Below, piece after piece: positions 33,917 to 44,271 of a DNA stretch of 64,000 nt. Both the position numbers and the translations under genes were made by a program. The stretch is from the NCBI RefSeq assembly GCF_001547895.1, contig NZ_AP014627.1, positions 5,954,001 through 6,018,000 of the forward strand, in the 5' to 3' direction. Origin of the DNA: Pseudomonas sp. Os17. Lineage in GTDB: Bacteria > Pseudomonadota > Gammaproteobacteria > Pseudomonadales > Pseudomonadaceae. The number at the start of each line of letters is the position of its first letter. The stretch's first letter is position 1. A model generated the notes under the pieces. It ran no database searches, had not been told where the DNA came from, and saw nothing but the letters and a program-made list of their open reading frames with translations.

Positions 33917-35251
33917 TCAAGGTTTGCGCTTGCGCGGTCCGGTGTTGAACGCCGGGACCTTGCGCACCGGTTTCACCGCCGGGGCTTCGGCCACTTCGCC
34001 ACTGTCCACCCACTTGCCCAGGTTGCGCTTGCCGCCACCGCCGGACGTTTTCGGCTTCTTGGGCTTTTTCGGTTTTTTGACCACCTGACCGCTGGCGTCG
34101 GTTTCCGGCACCCGGTGCTCGGGCTCGAAATCCTGCTCTTCATGGCGCTTCAAGGTCTGGCGAGTGAGCATCTCGATCGCCGACAGCAGGTTGACTTCAT
34201 CGGCGCACACCAGGGAGATCGCCTCGCCGGTGGAGCCGGCACGGCCGGTACGACCGATGCGGTGGATGTAGTCCTCGGCGACGATCGGCAGGTCGAAGTT
34301 GACCACCAGCGGCAGGTCTTCGATGTCCAGGCCACGGGCCGCCACGTCGGTGGCCACCAGGATCTGGATCTCACTGGCCTTGAACCGGTCCAGGGCGCGC
34401 TGGCGCGTGGCCTGGGGCTTGTCACCGTGGATGCCGTCGGCGTTCACGCCCTGGCCCTGCAGCTTCTCCACCAGGGCGTCCACGCCGTTGCGGGTCTTGG
34501 CGAACACCAGCACCTGCTTCCAGCGGTTCTTGCGCAGCAGATGGCTGAACAGCTCCGGCTTGCGCTTCTTGTCCACCGGCACCACCCATTGCTTGACCGT
34601 GTTGGCGGCCACGTTGCGCGGGCTGACCTCGATGCTCAACGGGTCCTTGAGCATCTGCCCGGCCAGCAGGCGGATGGCGTCGGAGAAGGTCGCGGAAAAC
34701 AGCAGGGTCTGGCGCTTTTTCGGCAACGCCGCGTAGATGTCCTTGAGCTCCTCGGAGAAGCCCAGGTCGAGCATGCGGTCGGCTTCGTCCAGCACCAGGG
34801 TCTGCAACTGGCTGAACTTCACCGCGTTCTGCCGGTACAGGTCCAGCAGACGCCCCGGAGTCGCCACCAGCAGGTCCACGCCTTTGCGCAGCTTCATCAT
34901 CTGCGGGTTGATGCTGACCCCGCCATACACCGCATAAGTGCGCAGCGGCAGGTGCTCGGCGTACTGGCGCACGCTTTCGTGAACCTGTTCGGCCAGCTCC
35001 CGGGTCGGCACCAGGATCAGCGCACGCACCGAATTGCTGTCGACCTTCGGCCCTTCGATGGTCAGCAACTGCAGCAGCGGCAAGGCGAAACCGGCGGTCT
35101 TGCCGGTGCCGGTCTGGGCCGCGGCCATCAGATCACGCCCGCCCAGGACCGCCGGAATGGCTTGTGCCTGTACCGGGGTCGGGGTCTGGTAGCCGAGGGT
35201 TTCAAGGGCGCGCAGCAAGGGTTCGATCAGGCCAAGAGTGGCGAATGTCAT
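33917..35251 (-). CDS. DEAD-box RNA helicase (RhlE-like)
   Basis: A 444-residue helicase with every DEAD-box motif: the Q motif (PTPVQAQAIP), AQTGTGKT, PTRELAEQV, TPGRLLDL, VLDEADRMLDLGF, SATF, ATDVAARGLDIEDL and HRIGRTGRAG. RhlE-type enzymes remodel rRNA and mRNA. The tail from about residue 380 is basic and repetitive (KKPKKPKKPK, glycine run, RKRKP end), likely for RNA binding. The gene is monocistronic. Confidence 0.9.
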   Translation of the reverse strand: MTFATLGLIEPLLRALETLGYQTPTPVQAQAIPAVLGGRDLMAAAQTGTGKTAGFALPLLQLLTIEGPKVDSNSVRALILVPTRELAEQVHESVRQYAEHLPLRTYAVYGGVSINPQMMKLRKGVDLLVATPGRLLDLYRQNAVKFSQLQTLVLDEADRMLDLGFSEELKDIYAALPKKRQTLLFSATFSDAIRLLAGQMLKDPLSIEVSPRNVAANTVKQWVVPVDKKRKPELFSHLLRKNRWKQVLVFAKTRNGVDALVEKLQGQGVNADGIHGDKPQATRQRALDRFKASEIQILVATDVAARGLDIEDLPLVVNFDLPIVAEDYIHRIGRTGRAGSTGEAISLVCADEVNLLSAIEMLTRQTLKRHEEQDFEPEHRVPETDASGQVVKKPKKPKKPKTSGGGGKRNLGKWVDSGEVAEAPAVKPVRKVPAFNTGPRKRKP

Positions 35252-35525
35252 TGGGGGTACCGTAGGAAAAAGTCAGCACAGAAGAGGCAATGGCCGGCAG
35301 TTTACCGCACTTTTGCGCGCTTGCTTTCCCGACCGCCGCTTGGCATCGCCGGCCATCCACCGCCTCGTACATGACCGAAAAGGCCTGGCGGACATGTACA
35401 AGCAACAGGTCGATTCATAACATTCACCGCGCCGGCAAACCTCCCGAATCCATCCCATCAGCGCCCGTCACTCAACGATTCCCAATACAGGTTTCGCGCT
35501 GCGCTGTGCCTTTCCCGGAGTGGTC

Positions 35526-37955
35526 ATGCCTCATCGCACATTGCCTTCCCTTTCCCTGGCCGATGCCATCCGCGCAGCCGGCCTGGGTGCCGTCCTGCTC
35601 ATGCCCCTGGCCAATCCGGTCCTGGCCCACGAGACATCCCCCGTCACAACTGTCGCTGACAGCGCCGCGGCGATCAGCGGCCCGTTCATCGACATCCAGG
35701 CCTTGAACCCCGATCCCCGGCTGCGCAATGCACCGGCCGCCAGTACCCAGCGCCTGACCCAGGCCACCGGCCTGAGCATCGGCGCCCTGCGTCTGGACCA
35801 GGACGATCGCTTCAAGGACATCAAGGTCCTGGTGGGCCGGGCCCAGGGCACCAGCCGCCTGGCGTACAACGAAAGCAACGTCGTGGTCACAACGCGCAGC
35901 GATGGCAGCTTCATCGCCCTGCTGCCCAACGCCACCATTCGCGGTGATGCCGACGGTCGGCAGACGCTGATCCCGGCCGAGACAGGACACTCCCACGCTC
36001 CCGGCAACATCGACTACGAAAAGCCCGCCGAACCGCCAGTGCCCAACCTGCTGCAAACCCGTGACGGCCAGCGCAGCCTGCAGATCGACCGCAACGCCCG
36101 GGGCGAAACCGTCATCGATCTGCTGGCCGGTTTCTCCCAGGCCGCCGCCGACTACATCGGCGACCACGAAGCCTACGCCCTGGCCCAGGTCGCCTCGGTC
36201 AACCATGCCCTGCGCCAGTCACTGATCAACGGGGTGCGCCTGCGCCTGGTGGGCACCCAGGTGATTGCCGAGGATCACCCGATCACCTCCGGCCCCGACG
36301 GCACCATGCGCAAGGTCAGTACCCTGTTCGCCGAGGGCATGCGGCAATACAGCCCCGACCTGGTGACCGGGTTCTTCGTCGGCACCCCGGGGGTCGACAC
36401 CATGCTCGGCTGGGGCAATATCAACGGCCGCTACTCGATCAACAACATCAAGTCCCCCACCACCTTCCGCCATGAGGTGGGGCACAACATCGGCGGCGAC
36501 CATTGCTCGGACGGCAGCAGCGACCGCTTCGGCTACCACAACGGCCGGGTGGGCACGATCCTGTGTGGCAACCACGTGGGCTACTACTCCAACCCGGATG
36601 TCAGGGACAACCTGGGCGTACCCCTGGGCCAGCTGGGCACCGCCAACATGGCCCGCCTGTGGCGTGAAGGGGCCCAGCGCATGTCCGCCTACAGCCCGGC
36701 GGTGATTCCCATGGATCACGAGGAAGCCCAACCGCTGCTGAACAAATCCATCGACCTGCGACGGGACACGATCCACTACGAGGCCCTGGACATTCCCGAG
36801 GGCACCGAGCGCCTGGCGTTGTCGATCAACCACGGCCCGCGCCATGAACGCGCGGGCAAGGTGCAACTGCTGCTCAAGCACGGCGCCCGCCCCAGCGTCA
36901 GCGACTATGACTACCGCACCCTGGAAAACCATGGCGTCGCCCTGGGGGTCAATCATCCCAAGCCCGGACGCTGGTACGTCGGGGTACGAGCCGAGAAGAA
37001 CAAGAGCGCCAGCGACCAGTTGCTTGAAGGCCATGTCTTCGCCAAGACCCGGGAAACCAGCCAGGCTCGCTACCTGCGCTTTGTCGCCACGTCGTCGATC
37101 AACGGCAGCAACGTCGCCAGCATCGCCGAACTGCTGCTGGCCGACGCCAAGGGCAAGCCGCTGCCGAGAAGCGGCTGGCGCGTCCACTCGGTCAACGGCA
37201 AGACCTCCGGCATCGACAACAGCCTGTGGTTCGTCGATGGCAAACCGAACTCGTACTGGAGTTCGGGCAGCGCCCGCTATCCCCACGAGATCATCATCGA
37301 CCTCGGAGCAGAGCGAGGCTTCTCCTCCTTGAACTACCTGCCGCGGCAAAACAACGATGCCGCCGGCAACATCAAGGGCTACGAAGTGTATGGCGGCGAC
37401 AGCCCGACCAGCGCCTGGGCGCTGCTGGCCAAAGGCGAGTTCAGTGCCGACAACGAGGTCAAGTCCGTTGCCCTCAAGCCGGTCGCGGCCATCCAGCCAC
37501 CTGTCGCCGTGATCAGCGGTCGCAGCCAGGCCAACGCCGATGAACGGGTGCAACTGGATGCCTCGGGTTCCAGCGACCCGCAAGGCCGAGCCTTGAGCTT
37601 TGCCTGGCATGTCACGCCGGCACTGGACTTCGAGCTTGACGGCGCGCGCATCAGCTTCAGCGCGCCGCGGCTCAAGCAGGACACCCGCTATCGCTTCACC
37701 TTGAGCGTGGACAACGGCCAGAAAACCACCACCGCCGAGCACAGCGTCACGGTCCTCGCCCCGCCGCAAACGGCGCCCGGCTGCACAAGTGCCTGGAATC
37801 GCAGCACGGCCTACCTGGGCGGTCAGAAAGTCAGCCACAACGGGCGCTTCTTCCTCGCCCGCTGGTGGACCCAAGGCCAGGAGCCGGGCAACCCGGCGTT
37901 CACCGGGCCGGACTTCAGCGGCAAGGTCTGGAGCGACCTCGGGCCCTGTCACTGA
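35526..37955 (+). CDS. Secreted metzincin protease with chitin-binding module (paralogue 1)
   Basis: An 809-residue exported protein with a signal peptide (1-34, NPVLA). The catalytic domain has the metzincin zinc motif HEVGHNIGGDH (H316, E317, H320, H326) and a Met-turn at M386 (RMSAYSP), as in reprolysin-like peptidases. It is followed by a PPC-type domain (about 400-510), a discoidin/F5-8C domain (about 520-655), one PKD domain (about 660-750) and a C-terminal CBM5/12-type chitin-binding module (753-809) with the typical RWWTQGQEPG. GGAG precedes the ATG. The next gene is a longer paralogue. Confidence 0.85.
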   Translation: MPHRTLPSLSLADAIRAAGLGAVLLMPLANPVLAHETSPVTTVADSAAAISGPFIDIQALNPDPRLRNAPAASTQRLTQATGLSIGALRLDQDDRFKDIKVLVGRAQGTSRLAYNESNVVVTTRSDGSFIALLPNATIRGDADGRQTLIPAETGHSHAPGNIDYEKPAEPPVPNLLQTRDGQRSLQIDRNARGETVIDLLAGFSQAAADYIGDHEAYALAQVASVNHALRQSLINGVRLRLVGTQVIAEDHPITSGPDGTMRKVSTLFAEGMRQYSPDLVTGFFVGTPGVDTMLGWGNINGRYSINNIKSPTTFRHEVGHNIGGDHCSDGSSDRFGYHNGRVGTILCGNHVGYYSNPDVRDNLGVPLGQLGTANMARLWREGAQRMSAYSPAVIPMDHEEAQPLLNKSIDLRRDTIHYEALDIPEGTERLALSINHGPRHERAGKVQLLLKHGARPSVSDYDYRTLENHGVALGVNHPKPGRWYVGVRAEKNKSASDQLLEGHVFAKTRETSQARYLRFVATSSINGSNVASIAELLLADAKGKPLPRSGWRVHSVNGKTSGIDNSLWFVDGKPNSYWSSGSARYPHEIIIDLGAERGFSSLNYLPRQNNDAAGNIKGYEVYGGDSPTSAWALLAKGEFSADNEVKSVALKPVAAIQPPVAVISGRSQANADERVQLDASGSSDPQGRALSFAWHVTPALDFELDGARISFSAPRLKQDTRYRFTLSVDNGQKTTTAEHSVTVLAPPQTAPGCTSAWNRSTAYLGGQKVSHNGRFFLARWWTQGQEPGNPAFTGPDFSGKVWSDLGPCH

Positions 37956-38293
37956 CTTTCACCGGGGGCTTCACGCCCCCGGCAACCAGCCCCCTCCCCC
38001 CGCGCAGACGGCGGCCCTTGTCGGCTGCCGTCTGCGTGACCTCGCCGAGGCCCCTGCAGCGCGCTGCATGTCAGTGCTTGGCCGCCCAGGACGATTGGCG
38101 CCCCGCCCCCAGCAGCGCCCCACCCGGGCGCCTAGGACCGGTACGAAAAGCCCCCTGTTCGATGTACGCCCGGAGCGCCCCTGCCTATGATGCCCTCCGC
38201 CGGCACAACTCCTTATCCACCTTCTCAGCGCGGACGCTTTAGCGGTCCTGTTCGCCAGGTTTCGCACCGCGCCGAGACTCTCCAGGAATAGTT
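37956..38293. other. Gap between the two protease genes, with two hairpins
   Basis: 338 bases. CCGGGGGC/GCCCCCGG (37962-37982) and CGCAGACGGC/GCCGTCTGCG (38003-38036) form stable hairpins, probably terminators of the first gene although no T-tract follows. I find no coding sequence in 38040-38293, which should hold the promoter of the second protease. Confidence 0.6.
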
Positions 38294-41200
38294 ATGTCGA
38301 GCTTCAGATTGACTGCCTTGTCCCGCGCTACCCGCCTTTGGGGCGCCAGCCTGGGCGCCGCCCTGCTCTTGCCCCTGGGCATGGTGCAGGCCGATGTCGG
38401 CCAGCCCACTCCCGATGCGACTCAGGGCGCGACGGTGATCCAGGGTCACTTCATCAACCTGCCGATGCCCGGTGCCAGGGCCATGCCATTCAGCGCGGTC
38501 GAAACCGGTACCGAACAGTTGCAACAGGTCACCGGGATGCGCATCCGCAGCCTGGTCCCGCAACAGGACGATACCTTCAAGGACCTGCGGGTCATGACCG
38601 GCCAGCTGGAAGGACGTGCCCGCACCCTCAGCGCCCCCGGAGAGATGACCCTCGCCGCGCGTCCCGACGGCAGCTTTCTCGCCCTGTTGCCGGACGCCAA
38701 TGCGATCATTCGCGGCGACGCTAACGGCCAGCAGTCGTTGATCCACCTCGACCCCGGGGCGGCCTTTGACCCGTCGAGCGTCGACTACATCGCCAATGAC
38801 GGCAGCGAGCCGCCAGCCCAGAAGGAATCACGCAGCGGCCTGCGCAGTTTCCAGGTCGACCGCAACGTCCAGGGCGAAACCGTGATCGACCTGCTGGCCG
38901 GGTTCTCCCAGGCCGCCGCCGACTATATCGGTGACCACGAAGCCTACGCCCTGGTCCAGGTGGCCTCGGTCAACCGCGCCTTGCAACAGTCCAAGGTGCA
39001 GGGCGTGCGCCTGCGCCTGGTGGGCACTCAAGTTGTGCCAAAGGATGTCGCCATCACCAGCCCCAACGTGAATCAGGTGCGCAACGTCTTCGCCGAAGGC
39101 ATGCGCCGCTACAGCCCGGACGTGGTCGCCAGCTTCGTCGTTGGCATCCCCGGGGAGAACACCGCTGTGGGTTGGGGCCAGCTACCCGGGCGCTACACCA
39201 TCAACTCCATCAAATCGTCCACCGTGTTCCGTCACGAACTGGCCCACAACATCGGCGGTAGCCACTGCTCCGATGGCAGCCACTACCGCTTCGGTTACAA
39301 CAACGGTCGGGTCGGCACTATCCTCTGCGGCAACCATGTGGGCTATTTCTCCAACCCGGACGTCAAGGACAGCCGCGGCGTGCCGCTGGGCAACGCGACA
39401 ACCGCCAACATGGCCCGGGTCTGGCGGGAAAACGCGGCGCTGATGTCGGCCTACAGCCCTTCCGTGGTCCCGCTCGAACAGGAGCAAAGCACCTCGATCC
39501 TCAACCAGAAAGTCAGCCTGGCCAGCGGCCAGACCCGCTACTTCCCGGTGGATGTGCCCGAAGGCACCCGGCGCCTGGTATTCACCGTGGTGGACGGCGA
39601 ACTCACCGAGAAGGCCGGCCAGATCCAGTTGCTGCTCAAGCGCGGCGCCCAGCCCAGCGGCTCAAGCTACGACTACCGCTCGGCACGCAGCCACAACGTG
39701 TCCCTGGGGGTGAACGACCCGCAGCCGGGACGCTGGTACCTGGCGGTCAACACCGACAACCGGGCCACTCATGACCAGGTGCTTGAAGGCCACGCCTATG
39801 GTCTGACCCAGGACACGGCCCAGGGCCGCTACCTGAAATTCGTCGCCACCTCCGCGGTGGACGGCAAGGACAACGCCAGCGTCGCCGAACTGCTGCTGGT
39901 GGATGCCAAGGGCAAGGCCCTGCCCCGCGAGAGCTGGAAGGTTGTGTCCACCAGCAGCGCGGTGCCTGGCGCAGCGGTCGGCAACCACGCCATCGACGGC
40001 AACCCCAACTCCTACTGGAGCACGGCGCCGGGGGCGCGCTACCCCCATGAAATACTGATCGACCTGGGGGCCGACAGCCGCTTCTCGCAACTGCACTACC
40101 TGCCGCGCCAGGACGCCGGCCTGAGCGGCAACATCAAGGGCTATCAGGTCTATGGCAGCAGCAGCGTGAACGGCGCCTGGACCCTGCTGGCCGACGGCGA
40201 ATTCAGCGCCGACAACGAGGTCAAGGCCGCGTCCCTCAAGCCGGTGAATGCCGGTGAACCTCCGGTGGCGGTGATCAGCGGCAAGACCGAAGCCAACGCC
40301 GGGGACAGGATCGTCCTCGATGCCTCGGCCTCCAGCGATCCCCAGGGCAATGCCCTGAGCTTCGCCTGGGAAGCCTCGCCGCGCCTGGACTTCGACTACG
40401 ACGGCGCGCGCATCAGCTTCACCGCGCCGGAACTACAGGAAGACACCCGCTACCGTTTCACCCTGACCCTGAGCAACGGCAAGCAGAGCAGCACCCGGAC
40501 CCACGAGATGCTGATCAAGGGCAAGGCCGGCACCGCCAGTTGCAAACCGGAATGGACGCTCAGGGGCACTTACGTCGGCAACGATGTGGTGCAGTGGAAA
40601 GGTCGTCAGTACCAGGCCCGCTGGTGGACCTCGGGCGCCGAGCCGGGCCTGGCCAGCACCACCGGCCCGGACGGCGCCGGCAAGGTCTGGCGGGACCTGG
40701 GCCCGTGCCAGAGCGGCGGCGAGAAACCGGTCGAGCCACCGGTGGAGGAAGTCAAACCGCCGGTAGCCGTGATCGGCGGTACCAGCCAGGCCAAGCCGGG
40801 CGAAACGGTCTACCTCAACGCCAGCGGGTCCAGCGACCCGGCGGGCCTGAAGCTCAGCTACAGCTGGAGCGTCAACCCAAGCGTCGCCTTTGAAGCCGCT
40901 GGCGACCTGATGAAGTTCGTCGCCCCGAGGGCTGCCCAGGACGTGATCTACAACGTCAGCCTGACAGTGAACAACGGCAAGCACAGCGCTACCCGAGTGC
41001 ATCAGGTCAAGGTGCTGGCCGAGAAGCCGGCGCCGGTCAAGCCGCCGCTGGCGAGCATCGCCGGCGTCAGCCAGGCCAAGGGCGGTGAAACAGTGACCCT
41101 GGACGCCGCCGGCTCCAGCGATCCGGCCGGCCTGGCGCTGAGCTACCAATGGACCGTGACGCCCAGCGTCGCCTTCCAGGCCTCGGGGTCGAAACTGATC

Positions 41201-41500
41201 TTTGTCGCGCCCAAGAGCGACAAGGACATCAGCTACCGCTTCACCCTGAACCTGGGCAACGGCAGCCATACGGTCAGCCGCGACCATAGCGTGACCGTGC
41301 TGGCCGACAGCGTGGAAACGCCAGCCGGTTGCCTGGGCGCCTGGAGCCGTCAAGGCACCTACCTGGCCAACGACAAGGTCAGCCACAACGGCCGCTACTA
41401 CATCGCCCGCTGGTGGACCAAAGGCAACGAGCCGTCTGCTGCCACTGTCGGTGGCGAAGGCAGTGGCAAGGTCTGGCGCGACGCCGGCGCCTGTAACTGA
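38294..41500 (+). CDS. Secreted metzincin protease with two chitin-binding modules (paralogue 2)
   Basis: A 1068-residue protein with the same plan as the preceding gene and extra C-terminal modules. Signal peptide 1-33 (GMVQA), zinc motif HELAHNIGGSH (H314, E315, H318, H324), Met-turn at about M384, PPC about 400-510, discoidin about 515-655, PKD about 656-745, CBM5/12 at 749-798 (RWWTSGAEPG), two further PKD domains (about 822-912 and 916-1010), and a terminal CBM5/12 (about 1012-1068, RWWTKGNEPS). The modules suggest action on proteins within chitin, such as insect cuticle or fungal wall. That target is inferred. Confidence 0.85.
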   Translation: MSSFRLTALSRATRLWGASLGAALLLPLGMVQADVGQPTPDATQGATVIQGHFINLPMPGARAMPFSAVETGTEQLQQVTGMRIRSLVPQQDDTFKDLRVMTGQLEGRARTLSAPGEMTLAARPDGSFLALLPDANAIIRGDANGQQSLIHLDPGAAFDPSSVDYIANDGSEPPAQKESRSGLRSFQVDRNVQGETVIDLLAGFSQAAADYIGDHEAYALVQVASVNRALQQSKVQGVRLRLVGTQVVPKDVAITSPNVNQVRNVFAEGMRRYSPDVVASFVVGIPGENTAVGWGQLPGRYTINSIKSSTVFRHELAHNIGGSHCSDGSHYRFGYNNGRVGTILCGNHVGYFSNPDVKDSRGVPLGNATTANMARVWRENAALMSAYSPSVVPLEQEQSTSILNQKVSLASGQTRYFPVDVPEGTRRLVFTVVDGELTEKAGQIQLLLKRGAQPSGSSYDYRSARSHNVSLGVNDPQPGRWYLAVNTDNRATHDQVLEGHAYGLTQDTAQGRYLKFVATSAVDGKDNASVAELLLVDAKGKALPRESWKVVSTSSAVPGAAVGNHAIDGNPNSYWSTAPGARYPHEILIDLGADSRFSQLHYLPRQDAGLSGNIKGYQVYGSSSVNGAWTLLADGEFSADNEVKAASLKPVNAGEPPVAVISGKTEANAGDRIVLDASASSDPQGNALSFAWEASPRLDFDYDGARISFTAPELQEDTRYRFTLTLSNGKQSSTRTHEMLIKGKAGTASCKPEWTLRGTYVGNDVVQWKGRQYQARWWTSGAEPGLASTTGPDGAGKVWRDLGPCQSGGEKPVEPPVEEVKPPVAVIGGTSQAKPGETVYLNASGSSDPAGLKLSYSWSVNPSVAFEAAGDLMKFVAPRAAQDVIYNVSLTVNNGKHSATRVHQVKVLAEKPAPVKPPLASIAGVSQAKGGETVTLDAAGSSDPAGLALSYQWTVTPSVAFQASGSKLIFVAPKSDKDISYRFTLNLGNGSHTVSRDHSVTVLADSVETPAGCLGAWSRQGTYLANDKVSHNGRYYIARWWTKGNEPSAATVGGEGSGKVWRDAGACN

Positions 41501-41678
41501 TGCCAGAGGCGTGACCGCTTGCTCCGCAATCCGGTCACCCTTTCCCGGCCACTTCAGGTAAAAGGATGGGCGGCGACTGCCATCAGTCGTCGTCCGCCCT
41601 CTGCCGCTGAACGCCGTCGACTCCTCCAAGGCGCGCCCCCACTGGCAGAACACCGATGCTTTGCCAATGGAGATCCGA

Positions 41679-42734
41679 ATGCGCAAATCTGCCCTGTCCG
41701 CATGGATGCTAGCGGGCCTTTCCCTGTGTCTGTCCCAGGTGCAAGCCGCCGAACTCATCGGCTTTCGTGAAGTGACGCTGGCGGACGCCAGTCAGCAGCG
41801 CCCCCTGCATGTCGCCCTCTGGTACCCCACCACGGCCTCCTCCCCCGCCCTGACCTCGGCCGATAACCGGATTTTCCAGGGCCTGACCACGATCCAGGAT
41901 GCCCCGCCCAGCAGCAGCGCACACCCGTTGGTGGTGCTGTCCCACGGCTACCGCGGCAACTGGCGCAACCTCAGCTGGCTGGTACCCGAGCTGGTCGACC
42001 AGGGCTATATAGTCGCGGCCCCCGATCACCCGGGCACCAGCACATTCGACCAGCGCCCCGCAGAAGCCGCGAAGCTCTGGGAACGCCCGCGCGACCTGAG
42101 CCGGGTCATCGACGAGCTCAGCCGCGACAACAGCCTGGCCGGCACGGTCGACCCGCAGCGCATCGCCGCCATCGGCCACTCCCTGGGCGGCTGGACCGTC
42201 ACCGCGCTGGCTGGTGCCCGCTACAGCCCGCAACGCTACCTGGAGGAATGCCGGCTGCATCCCAATCCGCGCCTGTGCGGACTGGCGCCCGAACTGGGGA
42301 TCACCCCGGAGCACCAAGGCCCTCTCGGCGCAGACCTGCGGGACCCGCGAGTCAAGACCGTCGTCGCGCTGGACCTGGGGTTCGCCCGTGGCTTTATCCC
42401 CGAGAGTGTGTCGACGCTGAAGACACCGATCCTGGTCCTGGGAGCCGGAGTGAACATCGCGGACATGCCGGTGGAAGAAGAGTCGGGCTACCTGAACGCC
42501 CATCTGGCGTCCCCGCCTTCGCGCTATCAGGTCCTGGCCGATGCCAGCCACTTCAGCTTCATGCAGCTGTGCAAGCCGGACGCCGCAGCCTTGCTCAAGG
42601 AGCAGGCGCCTGGGGACCAGATCATCTGCCGGGATGGCGATGGCGCGGATCGCCAGGCCCTGCACCGGCAGGCGGCGCAATTGATCGGCGACTTTCTCCG
42701 CCAGAACCTTGCCGGCCAGGCACCAGCCGGCTGA
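41679..42734 (+). CDS. Secreted alpha/beta hydrolase (dienelactone hydrolase/PAF-acetylhydrolase-like)
   Basis: A 351-residue protein with a signal peptide (about 1-23, LSQVQAAE). HPLVVLSHGYRGN is the oxyanion loop, IAAIGHSLGGWT carries the nucleophile serine, and ADASHFSFMQLC holds the likely catalytic histidine. The opening GFREVTLADASQQRPLHVALWYPT is typical of bacterial PAF-acetylhydrolase-like esterases. I prefer the ATG at 41679 because GGAG lies six bases upstream. It follows the proteases, but no functional link is visible. Confidence 0.83.
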   Translation: MRKSALSAWMLAGLSLCLSQVQAAELIGFREVTLADASQQRPLHVALWYPTTASSPALTSADNRIFQGLTTIQDAPPSSSAHPLVVLSHGYRGNWRNLSWLVPELVDQGYIVAAPDHPGTSTFDQRPAEAAKLWERPRDLSRVIDELSRDNSLAGTVDPQRIAAIGHSLGGWTVTALAGARYSPQRYLEECRLHPNPRLCGLAPELGITPEHQGPLGADLRDPRVKTVVALDLGFARGFIPESVSTLKTPILVLGAGVNIADMPVEEESGYLNAHLASPPSRYQVLADASHFSFMQLCKPDAAALLKEQAPGDQIICRDGDGADRQALHRQAAQLIGDFLRQNLAGQAPAG

Positions 42735-43643
42735 TCAGGCCACCTCTTGCTGCACCGCGGCTTTCGGCTTGCGCCACTGGGGCAGGCCGATCAGCACCAC
42801 CGCGCTGATGATCACCAGCATGGCCAGGGCCTCTTCGATGCCGATGGTTTCACCGACAAAGACGATCCCCAGCAGCACCGCCACCGCCGGATTGACGTAG
42901 GCATAGCTGGTGGCCGCGGCCGGCCGCACGTGCTTGAGCAGGTACATGTAGGCGTTGAAGGCGATGATCGAACCGAAGCCGGCCAGGTAGGCCAGGGCCA
43001 GCCAGCCTTCCAGGGGCGGCATGGCGTCCAGGTGCTCGCCGCTCAAGGTGCTGCCGATCATCAGCACCACGCCACCAACGAGCATTTCCGCCGCGCTGGC
43101 CATGGCTCCCTGGGGCAGCGGCAGGTGCTTGCTCCACACCGAACCGAAGGCCCAGGCCGCCGCGGCGAACAGCAGCAGCGCGGCCCCCAGCGGGCTGGAT
43201 TGCAGGTTGGAACCCAGGTTGAGCATGCCGATGCCGATCATCCCGAGGAGGATGCCGGCCCACTCCAGGCGCGTATTGCGCGCGCCCCAGAAGTAGCCGC
43301 AGAGCAGGGTAAACAGCGGCACCGTGGCCACCGCCAGGGCCGCCACGCCGGAGGTCACCCCGGAGTGTTCGGCCAGCGTCACCGCACCATTGCCGCAACT
43401 GAGCAGCAGCACGCCGATGATCCCGGCGGCCTTCCATTGCGCCCAGGTCGGTGCCGGAACCCCGCGCCAGCGCAGGAAGGCATACATCAGGCTGCCGGCG
43501 ATGATGAAGCGCACGCCGCCGAGCATCAGCGGCGGCCAGTACTCGACGCCAATGCGGATCACCAGGTAGGTCGACCCCCAGATCACGTACAAGGCAAAGA
43601 AAGCGGCGATCAACGGCAGGGAAAAACGGCTTTGGCCAGGCAT
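42735..43643 (-). CDS. EamA-family exporter (YedA-like)
   Basis: A 302-residue ten-helix DMT transporter starting LPLIAAFFALYVIWGSTYLVIRIGVE, the usual start of the YedA branch. The two EamA repeats run from about 10-145 and 155-290. It diverges from an Lrp/AsnC gene, an arrangement common for amino acid exporters and their regulators. The substrate is not known. Confidence 0.88.
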   Translation of the reverse strand: MPGQSRFSLPLIAAFFALYVIWGSTYLVIRIGVEYWPPLMLGGVRFIIAGSLMYAFLRWRGVPAPTWAQWKAAGIIGVLLLSCGNGAVTLAEHSGVTSGVAALAVATVPLFTLLCGYFWGARNTRLEWAGILLGMIGIGMLNLGSNLQSSPLGAALLLFAAAAWAFGSVWSKHLPLPQGAMASAAEMLVGGVVLMIGSTLSGEHLDAMPPLEGWLALAYLAGFGSIIAFNAYMYLLKHVRPAAATSYAYVNPAVAVLLGIVFVGETIGIEEALAMLVIISAVVLIGLPQWRKPKAAVQQEVA

Positions 43644-43803
43644 GGGAGGCAGCTCGGAGCAGGCAGGAGGAACACTATTCTAGAAAGGCGACCTGGTGAA
43701 CTTAAGTTACAAAACCTGTTTATAAGGGCAGTACACTTTCCAAAGCATGGAGTTCTGCGCTAAATACCGTGCTTTCGAAAGTCGGTCCGATCAGGAGCCA
43801 TCC

Positions 43804-44256
43804 ATGGACAAATACGACCGCTTGCTCCTGGCCAGCCTGCTGGAAAACGGCCGGGCGAGTTACGCCGAGCTGGCGCGCAAGGTCAACCTCTCAGCGCCGG
43901 CGGTGGCCGAGCGCGTCGCCAAGCTGGAGGCCAGCGGGGTGATCACCGGCTATCAGGCCAAGGTCGACATGGCCAAGGTCGGCTTGCCGATCCAATGCGT
44001 GATCGAACTGCGCCTGGCCCAGCATGGCAACCAGAAAAACTACGACGAGTTGATCAAGATCCCCCAGCTCACCGAATGCCATCGGGTGACCGGCGATCCT
44101 TGCGTGATCATGCAGGCGGCAGTGGGCTCGATGCCGGAGCTGGAAGAGCTGATCAACCGTGTGGCCCAGTTCGGTTTCAGCAAGACCTCCATCGTGCTGT
44201 CCAGCGCCATCGAACGGCGGGTGCCCCTGGGGCAACTGGAAAGCAACGGCAAATGA
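43804..44256 (+). CDS. Lrp/AsnC-family regulator
   Basis: A 150-residue Lrp-type regulator. An N-terminal helix-turn-helix (about 1-60: LDRLL-type start, YAELARKVNLSAPAVAERVAKLEASGVI) precedes the ligand-binding RAM domain (about 65-145). It diverges from the EamA exporter across 160 bases and probably controls it in response to an amino acid. AGGAG lies before the ATG at 43804. Confidence 0.88.
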   Translation: MDKYDRLLLASLLENGRASYAELARKVNLSAPAVAERVAKLEASGVITGYQAKVDMAKVGLPIQCVIELRLAQHGNQKNYDELIKIPQLTECHRVTGDPCVIMQAAVGSMPELEELINRVAQFGFSKTSIVLSSAIERRVPLGQLESNGK

Positions 44257-44271
44257 ATCCGGAGCCTGGGC

